Assembly: GCA_902598595.1 (NCBI GenBank)
Contig: CACKCD010000010.1
Coordinates: forward strand, 1-32,957
Origin: an uncultured Pelagibacteraceae bacterium
Lineage (GTDB): Bacteria > Pseudomonadota > Alphaproteobacteria > Pelagibacterales > Pelagibacteraceae
Reading direction: 5' to 3'
Length of the DNA stretch: 32,957 bases
The notes under the pieces are model-generated. The model ran no database searches, was not told where the DNA came from, and saw nothing but the letters and a program-made list of their open reading frames with translations. A program made the position numbers and the translations under genes. Below are positions 1-9,028 of the stretch, in pieces (the first letter of the stretch is position 1; every line of letters begins with the position of its first letter).

Positions 1-1
1 T

Positions 2-1051
2 AGTGGAAATAGATTACTTGATAGAATAAATACAAATTTTAATTCAAGTAATTTTAATGCTTTTTTAAGTTTATTAGTAATTTTTACCCTAATCAAATAT
101 ATTCCATCTATATTAAATTGGTTTATTTTTGATGCTAATTTTGTAGGTAATACAAAACAAGATTGTACTAGTGGCGGAGCGTGCTGGGTATTTGTTAAAG
201 TGTGGCTTAATAGATTTGTATATGGAATGTATCCTGATACTGAACAATGGCGAATAAATGCAGCATTCTTTATCTTATTCACCCTTGTAGGAGCATCTTT
301 TTTTGTTCCTACTAAATTTAAAAAGTATTTACTTTTATTTCTACTATTTGTTTATCCTGTGATTGGTCTAAAACTAATTTCTGGTGGAGACTTTGGTTTA
401 AAATTTATCGAAACTGGAGCATGGGGAGGTTTATCTTTAACATTTATAGTTTCAGCTTTTGCTTTGATTTTATGTTTTCCTGTTGGTATGCTTTTAGCTT
501 TAGGCCGTAGATCAAATTTGCCAGCCATTAGATATTCTTCAATAGGTTTTATAGAGTTGTGGAGAGGTGTTCCTTTAATAACAGTTTTATTTATGTCTGC
601 AGTTATGTTTCCAATGTTTTTACCTGATGGAACTTATGTAGATAAATTAATTAGAGTATTGATTGCTATAACTCTTTTTGAGGCGGCATATATGGCCGAA
701 GTAATAAGAGGAGGTCTTCAAGCTTTACCAAAAGGTCAGTATGAAGCAGCTAGGTCTCTTGGTATGGGATATTGGAGAATGCATTTTCTTATTGTTTTAC
801 CTCAAGCACTAAAGTTAGTGATACCTGGTATTGCAAATACATTCTTAGCTTTAGTGAAAGATACTCCTTTAATTTTTGTTGTTGGACTGTTAGAACTAGC
901 TGGTATGGTAAATCTAGCCAAAACAAATCCAGAATGGCTTGGTATGGCTATGGAAGGGTATGTTTTTGCAGGTTTAGTTTTCTGGATTATTTGTTATGCT
1001 ATGAGTAGATATAGTCAAAATTTAGAAAAAAAATTAAGCACAGAAAGATAA
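2..1051 (+). CDS. aapM: General L-amino acid ABC transporter permease AapM (5'-partial)
   Basis: This is an inner-membrane permease subunit of a broad-specificity amino acid ABC importer. The frame is open from base 2, so the gene starts before the window. A GTG at 200 is only an internal codon, because AapM-like sequence (CTSGGACWVF) lies upstream of it. The C-terminal half carries the permease signature that contacts the ATPase (EAARSLGMGYWRMHF, then a Pro/Gly-rich turn) at about 720-830, between several membrane segments. The stop codon abuts the ATG of the ATPase gene aapP, so the two are co-translated or nearly so. The periplasmic binding protein and AapQ are expected just outside the left edge (inference). 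The family is certain; the AapM name rests on the neighbour and on the long N-terminal extension typical of AapM. Confidence 0.9.
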   Translation, partial: SGNRLLDRINTNFNSSNFNAFLSLLVIFTLIKYIPSILNWFIFDANFVGNTKQDCTSGGACWVFVKVWLNRFVYGMYPDTEQWRINAAFFILFTLVGASFFVPTKFKKYLLLFLLFVYPVIGLKLISGGDFGLKFIETGAWGGLSLTFIVSAFALILCFPVGMLLALGRRSNLPAIRYSSIGFIELWRGVPLITVLFMSAVMFPMFLPDGTYVDKLIRVLIAITLFEAAYMAEVIRGGLQALPKGQYEAARSLGMGYWRMHFLIVLPQALKLVIPGIANTFLALVKDTPLIFVVGLLELAGMVNLAKTNPEWLGMAMEGYVFAGLVFWIICYAMSRYSQNLEKKLSTER

Positions 1052-1783
1052 ATGAGCAAAATTATAGAACTTAAAAACGTAAATAAATGGTTTGATAAAT
1101 TCCAAGCTTTAAAAGATGTAAGTCTTGAAGTAAATCAACAAGAAAAAATTGTTATTTGTGGACCATCGGGATCAGGTAAATCAACTTTGATTAGATGTAT
1201 AAATAGACTAGAAGAACACCAAGATGGTCAAATAATAGTGGATGGAAAAGAAATATCTGAAAACACAAAAGATATTGAAAAAATACGTGCTGAAGTTGGA
1301 ATGGTTTTTCAACAATTTAATTTGTTTCCTCATCTATCAATATTAGATAATTGCACCTTGGCACCTATTTGGGTTAAAAAAATGCCAAAAAAACAAGCCG
1401 AAGAAGTTGCAATGAAAAACTTGGAGAGAGTTCAAATTGCTGATCAAGCTAAGAAATTTCCAGGTCAATTATCTGGCGGTCAACAACAACGATGTGCTTT
1501 AGCAAGAGCGTTGTGTATGGAGCCTAAAATTATGTTATTTGATGAACCTACGTCAGCACTTGATCCTGAAATGATCAAAGAAGTTTTAGATGCTATGGTA
1601 GATTTAGCAAAAGCTGGAATGACAATGATAGTTGTTACTCATGAAATGGGGTTTGCTAAAGAAGTTGCAGATAATATGATTTTTATGGATGAAGGCAGGA
1701 TTGTAGAAAAAGCAAAAACAAAAGATTTTTTTAATAATCCTAAATCTGATCGAACAAAGCTTTTTTTAAGTCAAATACTTTAA
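1052..1783 (+). CDS. aapP: Amino acid ABC transporter ATP-binding protein AapP
   Basis: This cytoplasmic ATPase subunit drives the amino acid importer whose permease is immediately upstream. At 243 residues it is full length for polar amino acid transporter ATPases. The Walker A motif GPSGSGKST is at residues 37-45, the Q-loop reads FQQFNLFPH, the ABC signature is LSGGQQQR, Walker B is [13 protein letters not shown], and the switch histidine is in VVTHEMGF. The start ATG follows the aapM stop with no gap. No good terminator hairpin is visible in the 109 bases after the stop. Confidence 0.95.
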   Translation: MSKIIELKNVNKWFDKFQALKDVSLEVNQQEKIVICGPSGSGKSTLIRCINRLEEHQDGQIIVDGKEISENTKDIEKIRAEVGMVFQQFNLFPHLSILDNCTLAPIWVKKMPKKQAEEVAMKNLERVQIADQAKKFPGQLSGGQQQRCALARALCMEPKIMLFDEPTSALDPEMIKEVLDAMVDLAKAGMTMIVVTHEMGFAKEVADNMIFMDEGRIVEKAKTKDFFNNPKSDRTKLFLSQIL

Positions 1784-1864
1784 CAGGATATTTTAAATAA
1801 TTCTAAGTCGTAACATTTCATAGACTTGTTTTAATCTCATTAATAGTGTATCTCAATTTCAGAA

Positions 1865-1870
1865 TATAAT
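1865..1870 (+). promoter_or_regulatory. Candidate -10 element upstream of the DUF6134-like gene
   Basis: A perfect TATAAT lies 23 bases before the start codon at 1893. No convincing -35 element sits 16-18 bases upstream. It is a plausible sigma-70 -10 box, but such hexamers occur often by chance in DNA this A+T-rich. Confidence 0.3.
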
Positions 1871-1892
1871 GAAATTTCTTGAATTATAAAAA

Positions 1893-2576
1893 ATGAAAAA
1901 AACTCTATTTTTAGTTATAATTTTTTTTTCATTTAATTTTAGCGCTATAAGTCATGTAGAACACTATAAGGAATTTACATATTTAGAGTACGAACTATTT
2001 AGAAACAATAAATCTATTGGTTATCATAAATACGACTTTGTAAGAAAAAATGATATTTTATCAATTAAAAGTGAGGTTAAATTTAAGATAACGAAGCTCG
2101 GGGTTGATCTTTATAAATATTTTGCTGCCAGTGAGGAAACATATAAAAACAACAAGTTTTTTAAGTTTTCTTCAAAAACAAATCAGAATAAAAAGAAAAA
2201 ATATGTAAATATTAGTGTCGATCCAATTAAGAAAAATCTAATTATTGATGGTAACTCATATAAAGGTGAAGCTTCAAAAGATTATATTGTAGGCACTTGG
2301 TGGAACCATGAGATTGTAAAAGCTGATGCTCAAATCAGTGCTATATCTGGAAGAATTATTGAGCAAACAGTAACTTTTATAGGTAAAGAAACATTAGAAA
2401 TAGGTGATAAAACATTTAATACGTTACGTTTTAACTTTAGATCTTCTGATGAAACACTACCTGATAACAAAAAATTAAATACTGATATCTGGTATGATGA
2501 AAAATCCTATCTTTGGGTAAAAGCTGCATTTGATAAAACAGGTTATTGGGAGTATAGGATAAAAACTTATAAATAA
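1893..2576 (+). CDS. Secreted protein of unknown function, DUF6134-like
   Basis: The 227-residue product begins with a hydrophobic signal sequence (about residues 1-20, Lys-Lys at the start) and should be exported to the periplasm. The rest looks like a soluble beta-rich domain with the layout of DUF6134/DUF3108-type proteins: a YEL..NN.SIGYHKYDF opening, a central GTWWNHEIVKAD segment, and a closing IWYDEKSYLWVKAAFDKTGYWEYR block. Function is unknown and none is proposed. It stands alone between the amino acid transporter and a small regulator. The family label is recognition by eye and should be treated as probable. Confidence 0.75.
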   Translation: MKKTLFLVIIFFSFNFSAISHVEHYKEFTYLEYELFRNNKSIGYHKYDFVRKNDILSIKSEVKFKITKLGVDLYKYFAASEETYKNNKFFKFSSKTNQNKKKKYVNISVDPIKKNLIIDGNSYKGEASKDYIVGTWWNHEIVKADAQISAISGRIIEQTVTFIGKETLEIGDKTFNTLRFNFRSSDETLPDNKKLNTDIWYDEKSYLWVKAAFDKTGYWEYRIKTYK

Positions 2577-2764
2577 TTTAAATTCTAGCAGTTTTTTTTT
2601 CCTTGGAGTCAATACTTTTTATGAACTTTTTTAGCTATTTTTAAGTAAAAACCAGGTCTTTTTTTTTTACCCAAATTGAACTTTTACTGTTGCCAAAAAC
2701 TGAAAATTAGGGTTGTATGAGTAATATTTACAGAGCTAAAACGTTGAAATTTTGGGGAATTTAA
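2577..2764 (+). other. Intergenic region upstream of the XRE regulator, no gene seen
   Basis: These 188 bases are the largest gap in the window free of genes and RNAs. They hold several long T runs and no open frame worth calling. I see no compact terminator stem-loop and recognise no riboswitch consensus. A weak promoter candidate is TTGCCA at 2690-2695, followed 17 bases later by TTGTAT; its -10 match is poor. A purine-rich GGGGA at about 2754-2758 precedes the XRE ATG and is the clearest Shine-Dalgarno-like site in the window. Confidence 0.4.
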
Positions 2765-3049
2765 ATGGAAGAAAATTTTAATATTCATTTAGGAAAAAAA
2801 CTACGAATAAGAAGATTATCATTAGGCCTCACCCAAACAAAAGTCGCCCAAGCTATTAACGTTACATTCCAACAAATACAAAAATATGAAAAAGGTACTA
2901 ATGGTGTTAGCTCGAATAGATTAATGCAATTAGCTCAATTTTTAAAAGTTCCTATTATTTATTTTTTTGAAGATTTTAAAGACTTTAAAGACTTGTCCTC
3001 AAGTAATGAAACATTAAATGATGATTTAAATTACTCTTTTTTTAAGTAG
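2765..3049 (+). CDS. XRE-family helix-turn-helix regulator, C-terminus frameshifted
   Basis: This is a small DNA-binding regulator. Residues 9-63 form a Cro/CI-type HTH: LGKKLRIRRLSLGLTQTKVA, then QQIQKYEKGTNGVS, ending LAQFLKVPIIYFF, as in the common alphaproteobacterial XRE proteins. As read, the frame stops after 94 residues. The usual members carry a further helical tail of about 25-30 residues. That tail is present in the +1 frame immediately after a run of seven T at 3037-3043: it reads FSSLSKPQKEKILQILNNV and stops at 3134. Removing one T would give a normal-looking protein of about 122 residues. The cause could be a real mutation, slippage on the T run, or a sequence error. A GGGGA Shine-Dalgarno-like site supports the ATG. 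The target is unknown; autoregulation is only a guess. Confidence 0.8.
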   Translation: MEENFNIHLGKKLRIRRLSLGLTQTKVAQAINVTFQQIQKYEKGTNGVSSNRLMQLAQFLKVPIIYFFEDFKDFKDLSSSNETLNDDLNYSFFK

Positions 3050-3134
3050 AACATTTTCATCATTATCTAAACCTCAAAAAGAAAAAATACTTCAAATATT
3101 AAATAACGTTAGCAAATTCGATAAAGTTGGTTAA
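3050..3134 (+). other. Out-of-frame C-terminal tail of the XRE regulator
   Basis: Read in the frame one base ahead of the regulator, this segment encodes a Lys-rich helix (LSKPQKEKILQILNNVSKF) and ends with TAA at 3132-3134. It has no start codon of its own in a sensible place and resembles the conserved tail of full-length relatives. It is best read as part of the upstream gene. Confidence 0.65.
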
Positions 3135-3144
3135 GAAGATCATT

Positions 3145-3220
3145 TGGCTCCTCGGGCAGGACTCGAACCTGCGACCAATTGATTAACAGTCAACTGCTCT
3201 ACCAACTGAGCTACCGAGGA
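3145..3220 (-). tRNA. tRNA-Asn (GTT)
   Basis: On the minus strand the 76-base gene starts TCCTCGGTAGCTCAGTTGG and ends with a genome-encoded CCA. The acceptor stem pairs TCCTCGG with CCGAGGA; the anticodon loop is CTGTTAA with anticodon GTT. The T-arm contains GTTCGAGTC. It lies 47 bases downstream of tRNA-Cys on the same strand, so the two may share a transcript. Confidence 0.97.
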
Positions 3221-3235
3221 ATGAAAGTGAACATA

Positions 3236-3267
3236 CTTTTTTTTTTAAAAAAAACAACTGATTTTTT
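3236..3267 (-). repeat. Homopolymer inverted repeats between two tRNA genes
   Basis: The spacer between tRNA-Asn and tRNA-Cys holds ten T followed directly by eight A (3237-3254) and then seven T (3261-3267). On the minus strand this reads as A7, a seven-base loop, then T8, which could form a weak A-U hairpin. It might aid tRNA processing or cause pausing, but could equally be compositional noise. Confidence 0.35.
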
Positions 3268-3341
3268 TGGAGGCCACGCCCAGAATCGAACTGGGATAAA
3301 AGGATTTGCAATCCTCTGCGTAACCATTCCGCCACGTGGCC
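3268..3341 (-). tRNA. tRNA-Cys (GCA)
   Basis: On the minus strand the 74-base gene starts GGCCACGTGGCGGAATGG and ends with CCA. The acceptor stem pairs GGCCACG with CGTGGCC, the discriminator is T (U73, the key cysteine identity base), and the anticodon in GATTGCAAATC is GCA. The T-loop reads GTTCGATTC. It is upstream of tRNA-Asn on the same strand. Confidence 0.97.
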
Positions 3342-3355
3342 CAAACTTACCTTTA

Positions 3356-3384
3356 AAACTATTTAAATCATTTAAATGGTTCAA
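3356..3384 (-). promoter_or_regulatory. Candidate promoter for tRNA-Cys/tRNA-Asn
   Basis: On the minus strand TTGAAC (3384-3379) is followed after exactly 17 bases by TAGTTT (3361-3356), 14 bases before the tRNA-Cys 5' end. The -35 is a fair match and the -10 is weak. The spacer contains two copies of the palindrome ATTTAAAT one base apart. Confidence 0.3.
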
Positions 3385-3453
3385 TAAAGCAAAATCTATC
3401 CTTTTTAGGTTTTTGCTCTTTTGATATAAAGTATATTAAGAAATATTCATATA

Positions 3454-6102
3454 ATGGAATTTAAAAAATACGATCATTTAAAAGAAGAAAAAAAAGTCTC
3501 TAATTTTTGGATAAAAAAAGGCTCTTTTAAACCTAAAAAAGGTAAGTATAAAAATACATTTTCAATCGTAATACCACCTCCAAATATAACAGGAAGATTA
3601 CATATGGGACATGCTTTGAATAATACTCTTCAAGATGTTTTAGTTAGATTTAATCGAATGAAGGGGCTTGAAACTTTATGGCAGCCCGGAACAGATCATG
3701 CGGGAATAGCTACTCAAGCAGTTGTGGAAAAAAATTTAGAAAAAGAGGGAATTAAAAAGGATGATTTAGGAAGAGAAGAATTCATTAAAAAAGTTTGGAA
3801 ATGGAAAGAGGAATCTGGAGGTATAATTTTAGATCAACTTAAAAAATTGGGTTGTTCATGTGATTGGTCAAGAACTAGATTTACTATGGATAAAGATCTA
3901 TCTCATGCTGTTATAAAAGTTTTTGTAGATCTCTATAATAATAAATTAGTTTACAAAGATAAAAAACTTGTAAATTGGGATACTCAACTTCAAACAGCTA
4001 TTTCAGATTTAGAAGTAATTCAAAAAGACGTACAATCTCAACTCTATTACATAGAATATTCTATTGATAATTCTGATAATAAAATAACAATTGCCACAAC
4101 AAGACCAGAAACAATGATGGGAGATACAGCAGTGGCCGTAAATCCGAAAGATGAAAGATATATTAATTTCATTGGAAAAAATGTCACAATTCCCTTAGTA
4201 AACAGAAAAGTAAAAATTATTGCAGATCATTATGCGGATCCTGATCAGGGTTCAGGAGCAGTAAAAATAACACCAGCTCATGATTTCAATGACTATGAAG
4301 TGGGTAAAAGGAATAAATTGGATATAATTAATATTTTTGAAAAGAATGGAAAAATAAATAATAGAGGAATTAAAGAATTCATAGGATTAGATAGATTTGA
4401 AGCTAGAAAATTATTAGTTAAGAAACTTAAAGAAGCTGGAAATTTAGTAAAAATTGAAACCATCAAAAACAAAGTTCCTTATGGAGATAGGTCTAATACT
4501 ATAATTGAACCACTTTTAACAGAGCAATGGTTTGTTAATGCAAAAAAATTATCTAAGAAACCAATCAAAATAGTAAACGAAGGATCAACATCTTTTTTTC
4601 CTAACAACTGGACTAAGATTTTTTTTCAATGGATGAAAAATATTGAACCTTGGTGTATATCGCGTCAAATTTGGTGGGGCCACAGAATCCCTGCGTGGTA
4701 TGACGAAAATAAAAATATATTTGTTGCTGAAAATATTAAAGAGGCTTTGAAATTAGCAAAGAAAAAAAATAAAAATAAAAAAGTTAAACTTTTACAAGAA
4801 ACTGATGTTTTGGATACTTGGTTTTCTTCTGCTTTATGGCCATTTGCTACATTAGGATGGCCTTCTAAAACAAAAGAACTTTCAAAATTTTATCCTACAT
4901 CTGTTCTAGTAACGGGTTTCGATATAATTTTTTTCTGGGTTGCTAGAATGTTAATGATGGGTAATTATTTTAATAAACATACTCCATTTCATAAAATTTA
5001 TGTTCACGCATTAGTAAGAGATGAGAAAGGGCAAAAAATGTCTAAATCTAAAGGAAATGTAATTGATCCTCTTAAACTTATTAATGAGTTCGGTGCAGAT
5101 AGTTTGAGATTTACTTTGATATCTATGGCCTCTCCTGGAAGAGATGTAAAATTATCAAAAGATAGAGTTATTGGGAATAGAAATTTTATAACAAAGATAT
5201 GGAGTGCTAATAATTTCTTAAAACTTAACAACTGTAAACTAAACAAAAAAATAAACATCCGGTCTATAAAACTTCCAATAAATCAGTGGATATTCAATGA
5301 GTTTATTAAAACACAAAATTTAATATCTAAAAACATTGAAAATTTTAGATTTGATGAGGCTGCAAAATGGGCTTATCAATTTGTATGGCATTATTATTGT
5401 GATTGGTACTTAGAGTTTTTAAAACCAATTTTTAATTCTAATAATAAAGCTGAAATCCAAGAAGCAAAATTATTCTCATCATATATGATGAGTAATATAT
5501 TAAGGATTCTTCATCCTTTCATACCTTTCTTTACCGAGTCTGTTTGGTCAATTAATAGATATAAAACAATTTACAAAAAAGACTTGATTTCTTCGCCATG
5601 GCCTAATTATAAAGATTTTAATAAATTTAATAAAAATCAATTAGATATTAATAATATTATTGAACTAATTTCTAACATTAGGTCTACAAAATCAGAGTTA
5701 AAGATTAAGCCAAAATTATTTTGTGATCTATATTTTTCAGAAAAAGGAGGAAAGATTAAAGATTTAGTTTATAAATATCTCAATCTTATCAAACAAACAG
5801 GTAGAGTGAATAGCATTATAAAGGACAAACAAGCTAACAAAAATTCAATTGATATTTTGGTTTTAAAAGAAAAGCTTTCATTAAGATTTAATGAAGACAT
5901 AGATTTAGTTTCCCAGAAAGCCAGAATTTTAAAAAAAATAGATAGCATAAAAAATCAAACTATTGGTTTAAATAATAAGCTTCAAAATAAGGCTTATGTA
6001 AAGAAAGCACCTAAAGAAATTGTTCAAAACGATAAAAAATTAGTCAAAGAATTAACTATTGAAGAAGGAAAATTAAGAAGTATTGTATCAAGTATCAAAT
6101 AA
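3454..6102 (+). CDS. valS: Valine--tRNA ligase
   Basis: This class I aminoacyl-tRNA synthetase charges tRNA-Val in the cytoplasm. The HIGH-type motif is HMGH at residues 50-53, inside [21 protein letters not shown]. The KMSKS motif is at residues 528-532 (KMSKSKGN). The editing (CP1) domain shows [17 protein letters not shown] near residues 215-230, which hydrolyses mischarged threonine. A C-terminal Lys/Glu-rich coiled coil (about 810-882, with [19 protein letters not shown]) is the usual tRNA-binding arm of ValS. The length of 882 is normal. Only two bases separate its stop from ilvD, which makes branched-chain amino acids including valine, so the pair are probably co-transcribed. No Shine-Dalgarno site precedes the ATG. 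Confidence 0.97.
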   Translation: MEFKKYDHLKEEKKVSNFWIKKGSFKPKKGKYKNTFSIVIPPPNITGRLHMGHALNNTLQDVLVRFNRMKGLETLWQPGTDHAGIATQAVVEKNLEKEGIKKDDLGREEFIKKVWKWKEESGGIILDQLKKLGCSCDWSRTRFTMDKDLSHAVIKVFVDLYNNKLVYKDKKLVNWDTQLQTAISDLEVIQKDVQSQLYYIEYSIDNSDNKITIATTRPETMMGDTAVAVNPKDERYINFIGKNVTIPLVNRKVKIIADHYADPDQGSGAVKITPAHDFNDYEVGKRNKLDIINIFEKNGKINNRGIKEFIGLDRFEARKLLVKKLKEAGNLVKIETIKNKVPYGDRSNTIIEPLLTEQWFVNAKKLSKKPIKIVNEGSTSFFPNNWTKIFFQWMKNIEPWCISRQIWWGHRIPAWYDENKNIFVAENIKEALKLAKKKNKNKKVKLLQETDVLDTWFSSALWPFATLGWPSKTKELSKFYPTSVLVTGFDIIFFWVARMLMMGNYFNKHTPFHKIYVHALVRDEKGQKMSKSKGNVIDPLKLINEFGADSLRFTLISMASPGRDVKLSKDRVIGNRNFITKIWSANNFLKLNNCKLNKKINIRSIKLPINQWIFNEFIKTQNLISKNIENFRFDEAAKWAYQFVWHYYCDWYLEFLKPIFNSNNKAEIQEAKLFSSYMMSNILRILHPFIPFFTESVWSINRYKTIYKKDLISSPWPNYKDFNKFNKNQLDINNIIELISNIRSTKSELKIKPKLFCDLYFSEKGGKIKDLVYKYLNLIKQTGRVNSIIKDKQANKNSIDILVLKEKLSLRFNEDIDLVSQKARILKKIDSIKNQTIGLNNKLQNKAYVKKAPKEIVQNDKKLVKELTIEEGKLRSIVSSIK

Positions 6103-6104
6103 AT

Positions 6105-7823
6105 ATGTCTAAAATTAATAAAAAAAAACTACCTAGTCGTCATACATCTTTAGGACCAGATAGAGCTCCGCATAGATCCTTTTATTATGCAATGGGTGAA
6201 ACTGAAGAAGATGTGGCAAAACCTTTTGTAGGCGTTGTATCAACGTGGAACGAAGCAGCTCCTTGTAATACTGCTCTTATGAGACAAGCCCAGTCGGTTA
6301 AGAAGGGAGTTAAAAAATTTGGAGGAACACCCAGAGAATTTTGTACAATAACAGTCACTGACGGTATAGCTATGGGCCACGAAGGAATGAAGTCTTCCTT
6401 GATTTCAAGAGAGGTTATAGCTGACTCCGCAGAATTAACAGTTAGAGGACACTGTTACGATGCTTTAGTTGGTATTGCTGGATGTGACAAATCTTTGCCT
6501 GGTTTAATGATGTCTATGTTAAGGTTAAATGTTCCAAGCGTTTTTATTTATGGAGGCTCAATTTTACCCGGTAAATTTAAAGGTAAAGATGTAACTGTTG
6601 TGGATGTGTTTGAGGCTGTTGGAAAACATTCTTCTGGATCTATGTCTTCTGAAGAACTTAGAGAGCTAGAATTAGTTGCGTGTCCAAGCGCAGGTGCGTG
6701 TGGTGGTCAATTTACAGCTAACACAATGGCATGTGTTTCAGAAGCTATAGGACTAGCATTACCTTACTCTGCAGGAACCCCAGCTCCTTATGAAGAAAGA
6801 GACAAGTATGCTTTTGAGAGTGGTCAAGCTGTAATGAGCTTATTAGAAAAAAATATAAAACCAAGAGATATAGTAACAAAAAAATCACTGGAAAATGCTG
6901 CTACAATCGTTGCTGCAACTGGAGGATCTACAAATGCAGCTCTTCATCTGCCAGCTTTAGCTAATGAAATAGGTATTAAATTTGATTTAATGGATGTGGC
7001 AAAAATTTTTAAAAAAACACCCTATCTTGCAGATTTAAAACCTGGTGGAAAATATGTTGCAAAAGATATGTGGGAAGCAGGTGGAGTTCCTATGTTATTA
7101 AAAACTTTATATGATGGCGGTTTTATTCATGGTGAATGTTTGACAGTAACTGGAAAAACAATAAAAGAAAATTTAAAAGATATAAAATTTAATCCTAATC
7201 AAAAAGTTTTAAGAAAATACAATAATCCTTTGTCTGCAGACGGTGGAGTTGTGGGACTTAAAGGAAATCTAGCTCCAGATGGAGCTATTGTAAAAATAGC
7301 TGGATTGAAAAAGTTACAATTCACAGGTAAAGCAAGATGCTTTGACAACGAAGAAGATGCAATGAAGGCAGTACAAAACAAAAAATATAAAGATGGAGAT
7401 GTAATAATAATAAGATACGAGGGACCGAGAGGAGGTCCAGGTATGAGAGAAATGTTATCAACTACTGGAGCTATTTACGGTCAAGGAAAAGGTGAAAAGG
7501 TTGCTTTAATTACTGATGGAAGATTTTCAGGTGCAACACGAGGATTCTGTGTTGGACATGTGGGCCCAGAAGCTGCATTAGGAGGACCTATTGCTTTACT
7601 CAAAAATGGAGACACCATAGATATAGATGCGAAAAAAGGAACAATTAATGTTAGACTAACAAAAACTCAATTAACCTCAAGAAAGAAGAAATGGAGAGCA
7701 AAAAAATCCTCATTTGGTTCAGGGACGTTATGGAAATACGCTCAAACAGTTGGACCTGCATACTTAGGTGCCCCAACACATCCTGGCAAGAAAAAAGAGG
7801 TAAAAGAATACTCTAAGATTTAA
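6105..7823 (+). CDS. ilvD: Dihydroxy-acid dehydratase
   Basis: It dehydrates 2,3-dihydroxy-isovalerate and 2,3-dihydroxy-3-methylvalerate to the 2-oxo acids that give valine and isoleucine. The three cysteines expected to bind the iron-sulfur cluster are present: Cys54 (EAAPCNT), Cys127 (AGCDKSLPG) and Cys199 ([12 protein letters not shown]). All three together point to a [2Fe-2S]-type enzyme. Further signatures are [14 protein letters not shown] and [11 protein letters not shown], and the C-terminal [19 protein letters not shown] block. The length of 572 residues is standard. The stop overlaps the ATG of the next gene by one base, suggesting translational coupling to manC although the pathways are unrelated. 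Confidence 0.97.
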   Translation: MSKINKKKLPSRHTSLGPDRAPHRSFYYAMGETEEDVAKPFVGVVSTWNEAAPCNTALMRQAQSVKKGVKKFGGTPREFCTITVTDGIAMGHEGMKSSLISREVIADSAELTVRGHCYDALVGIAGCDKSLPGLMMSMLRLNVPSVFIYGGSILPGKFKGKDVTVVDVFEAVGKHSSGSMSSEELRELELVACPSAGACGGQFTANTMACVSEAIGLALPYSAGTPAPYEERDKYAFESGQAVMSLLEKNIKPRDIVTKKSLENAATIVAATGGSTNAALHLPALANEIGIKFDLMDVAKIFKKTPYLADLKPGGKYVAKDMWEAGGVPMLLKTLYDGGFIHGECLTVTGKTIKENLKDIKFNPNQKVLRKYNNPLSADGGVVGLKGNLAPDGAIVKIAGLKKLQFTGKARCFDNEEDAMKAVQNKKYKDGDVIIIRYEGPRGGPGMREMLSTTGAIYGQGKGEKVALITDGRFSGATRGFCVGHVGPEAALGGPIALLKNGDTIDIDAKKGTINVRLTKTQLTSRKKKWRAKKSSFGSGTLWKYAQTVGPAYLGAPTHPGKKKEVKEYSKI

Positions 7824-9028
7824 TGAAGATTAGACCAGTTATTTTATGTGGAGGTTCAGGAACTAGGTTGTGGCCTAATTTAAAAAAGCATCAAGCTAAA
7901 CAATTTATAGACTTTGGTGGATGGACATTACTTGAAAAAACTTTAAATAGAATAAAAGGCTCTTTATTTGATGCTCCTATAATTAGTACTAACTCAAAAT
8001 ATCTAAAAGAAATACGAAAACATTTAAATAAATGCAAAATTAAAAACTATAAAATTCTATTAGAACCGGCGAAAAGAAATACAGGACCAGCAATTCTTGC
8101 TGCAACTCTTATAAAAGATATTCCTGATAAACAACCCATGTTATTTTTAACTTCAGACCATTTAATTGAAAAAGTGGGAAAATTTAATATTGAAGTAAAA
8201 AAAAATAAAAAAAATCTAACCGATAAAAATATTTTTATATTTGGTGTAAAACCTTATACACCTTCTACTCAATTTGGATATTTAATTACTAAAAAATTTA
8301 AAAAAAATTTAAATAAAGTTACTAAATTTATAGAAAAACCAAATATAATTAACGCAAGAAAGATAATTAAAAAAGGAGGCTATTGGAATTCAGGCATGTT
8401 CTTTGTGAGAAAAGACTCGATTATTAGTAATTTTAAGAAATACCAGAAAAAAATATATAGAAATACTTCACAAGCGGTAAATAAAGGTAATTTTAGAAAT
8501 AATGTCTATTATTTAAAAATGCGATCATTTAATAAAAATCCTTCCAAATCTTTTGATTATGCAATTTTAGAAAAAATGAGGGATATTAACGCAATAAAAT
8601 TAAATATGCCTTGGTCAGATCTAGGGAGCTGGAAAGAAATTCTCTTAATGTACAGTAGAAATAAAACAAAATATTTTACTAAAAAAAATACTTTTTATAG
8701 ACCTTGGGGCAAATATACAAACTTATTTAATGGTAATAATTTTTTAGTAAAACAGATATATGTTAAACCAAAAGGAATTTTAAGTTTACAAAAACATTTC
8801 CATAGATCTGAACATTGGGTTGTGACAGAAGGCTCTCCAAAAATAACATTAAATAAAAAATTTTTTTTTAAAAAACCCGGTGAAAGTATTTTTATTCCTC
8901 AAGGAGCCATTCATAGAATTCAAAATCTAAGTAATAAACCTGTAAAGATTATGGAGGCGCAATTAGGTTTTATTCTAAAAGAAACTGATATAGTTCGTTA
9001 TGAAGATATTTATGGTCGAGCTAACTAA
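7823..9028 (+). CDS. manC: Mannose-1-phosphate guanylyltransferase / mannose-6-phosphate isomerase, shortened
   Basis: This cytoplasmic enzyme should make GDP-mannose from mannose-1-phosphate and GTP, with a C-terminal cupin of the type II phosphomannose isomerase kind, feeding surface polysaccharide synthesis. The N-terminal nucleotidyltransferase shows PVILCGGSGTRLWP (residues 5-18), EPAKRNTGPAILAAT, TSDHLI, FIEKPN and YWNSGMFFVR. The cupin part begins at YRPWGKYTNLF (about residue 292) and shows QKHFHRSEHWVVTEG, FIPQGAIHRIQN and IVRYEDIYGR. Relatives are usually about 470 residues; this one is 401 because the segment of some 60-70 residues between WSDLGSW and YRPWGKY is nearly gone. Both catalytic modules look intact. 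Its 3' end overlaps the oppositely oriented xthA by eight bases. Confidence 0.88.
   Translation: MKIRPVILCGGSGTRLWPNLKKHQAKQFIDFGGWTLLEKTLNRIKGSLFDAPIISTNSKYLKEIRKHLNKCKIKNYKILLEPAKRNTGPAILAATLIKDIPDKQPMLFLTSDHLIEKVGKFNIEVKKNKKNLTDKNIFIFGVKPYTPSTQFGYLITKKFKKNLNKVTKFIEKPNIINARKIIKKGGYWNSGMFFVRKDSIISNFKKYQKKIYRNTSQAVNKGNFRNNVYYLKMRSFNKNPSKSFDYAILEKMRDINAIKLNMPWSDLGSWKEILLMYSRNKTKYFTKKNTFYRPWGKYTNLFNGNNFLVKQIYVKPKGILSLQKHFHRSEHWVVTEGSPKITLNKKFFFKKPGESIFIPQGAIHRIQNLSNKPVKIMEAQLGFILKETDIVRYEDIYGRAN

Noticed and set aside
2577-2764. Riboswitch or structured RNA upstream of the XRE gene
   Set aside because: I looked for paired G-C-rich stems and known consensus loops and found only T runs and weak repeats.
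3236-3267. Intrinsic terminator between tRNA-Cys and tRNA-Asn
   Set aside because: The possible stem is only A-U pairs, with no G-C core, and the downstream tRNA follows on the same strand.
3179-3424. Plus-strand open frame of 81 codons across the tRNA-Asn/tRNA-Cys genes
   Set aside because: It reads through the antisense of two certain tRNA genes and the valS leader; it is a chance frame.
5004-5258. Minus-strand open frame of 84 codons inside valS
   Set aside because: It lies wholly within the well-supported valS frame, covering the KMSKS region, and its translation has no recognisable motif.
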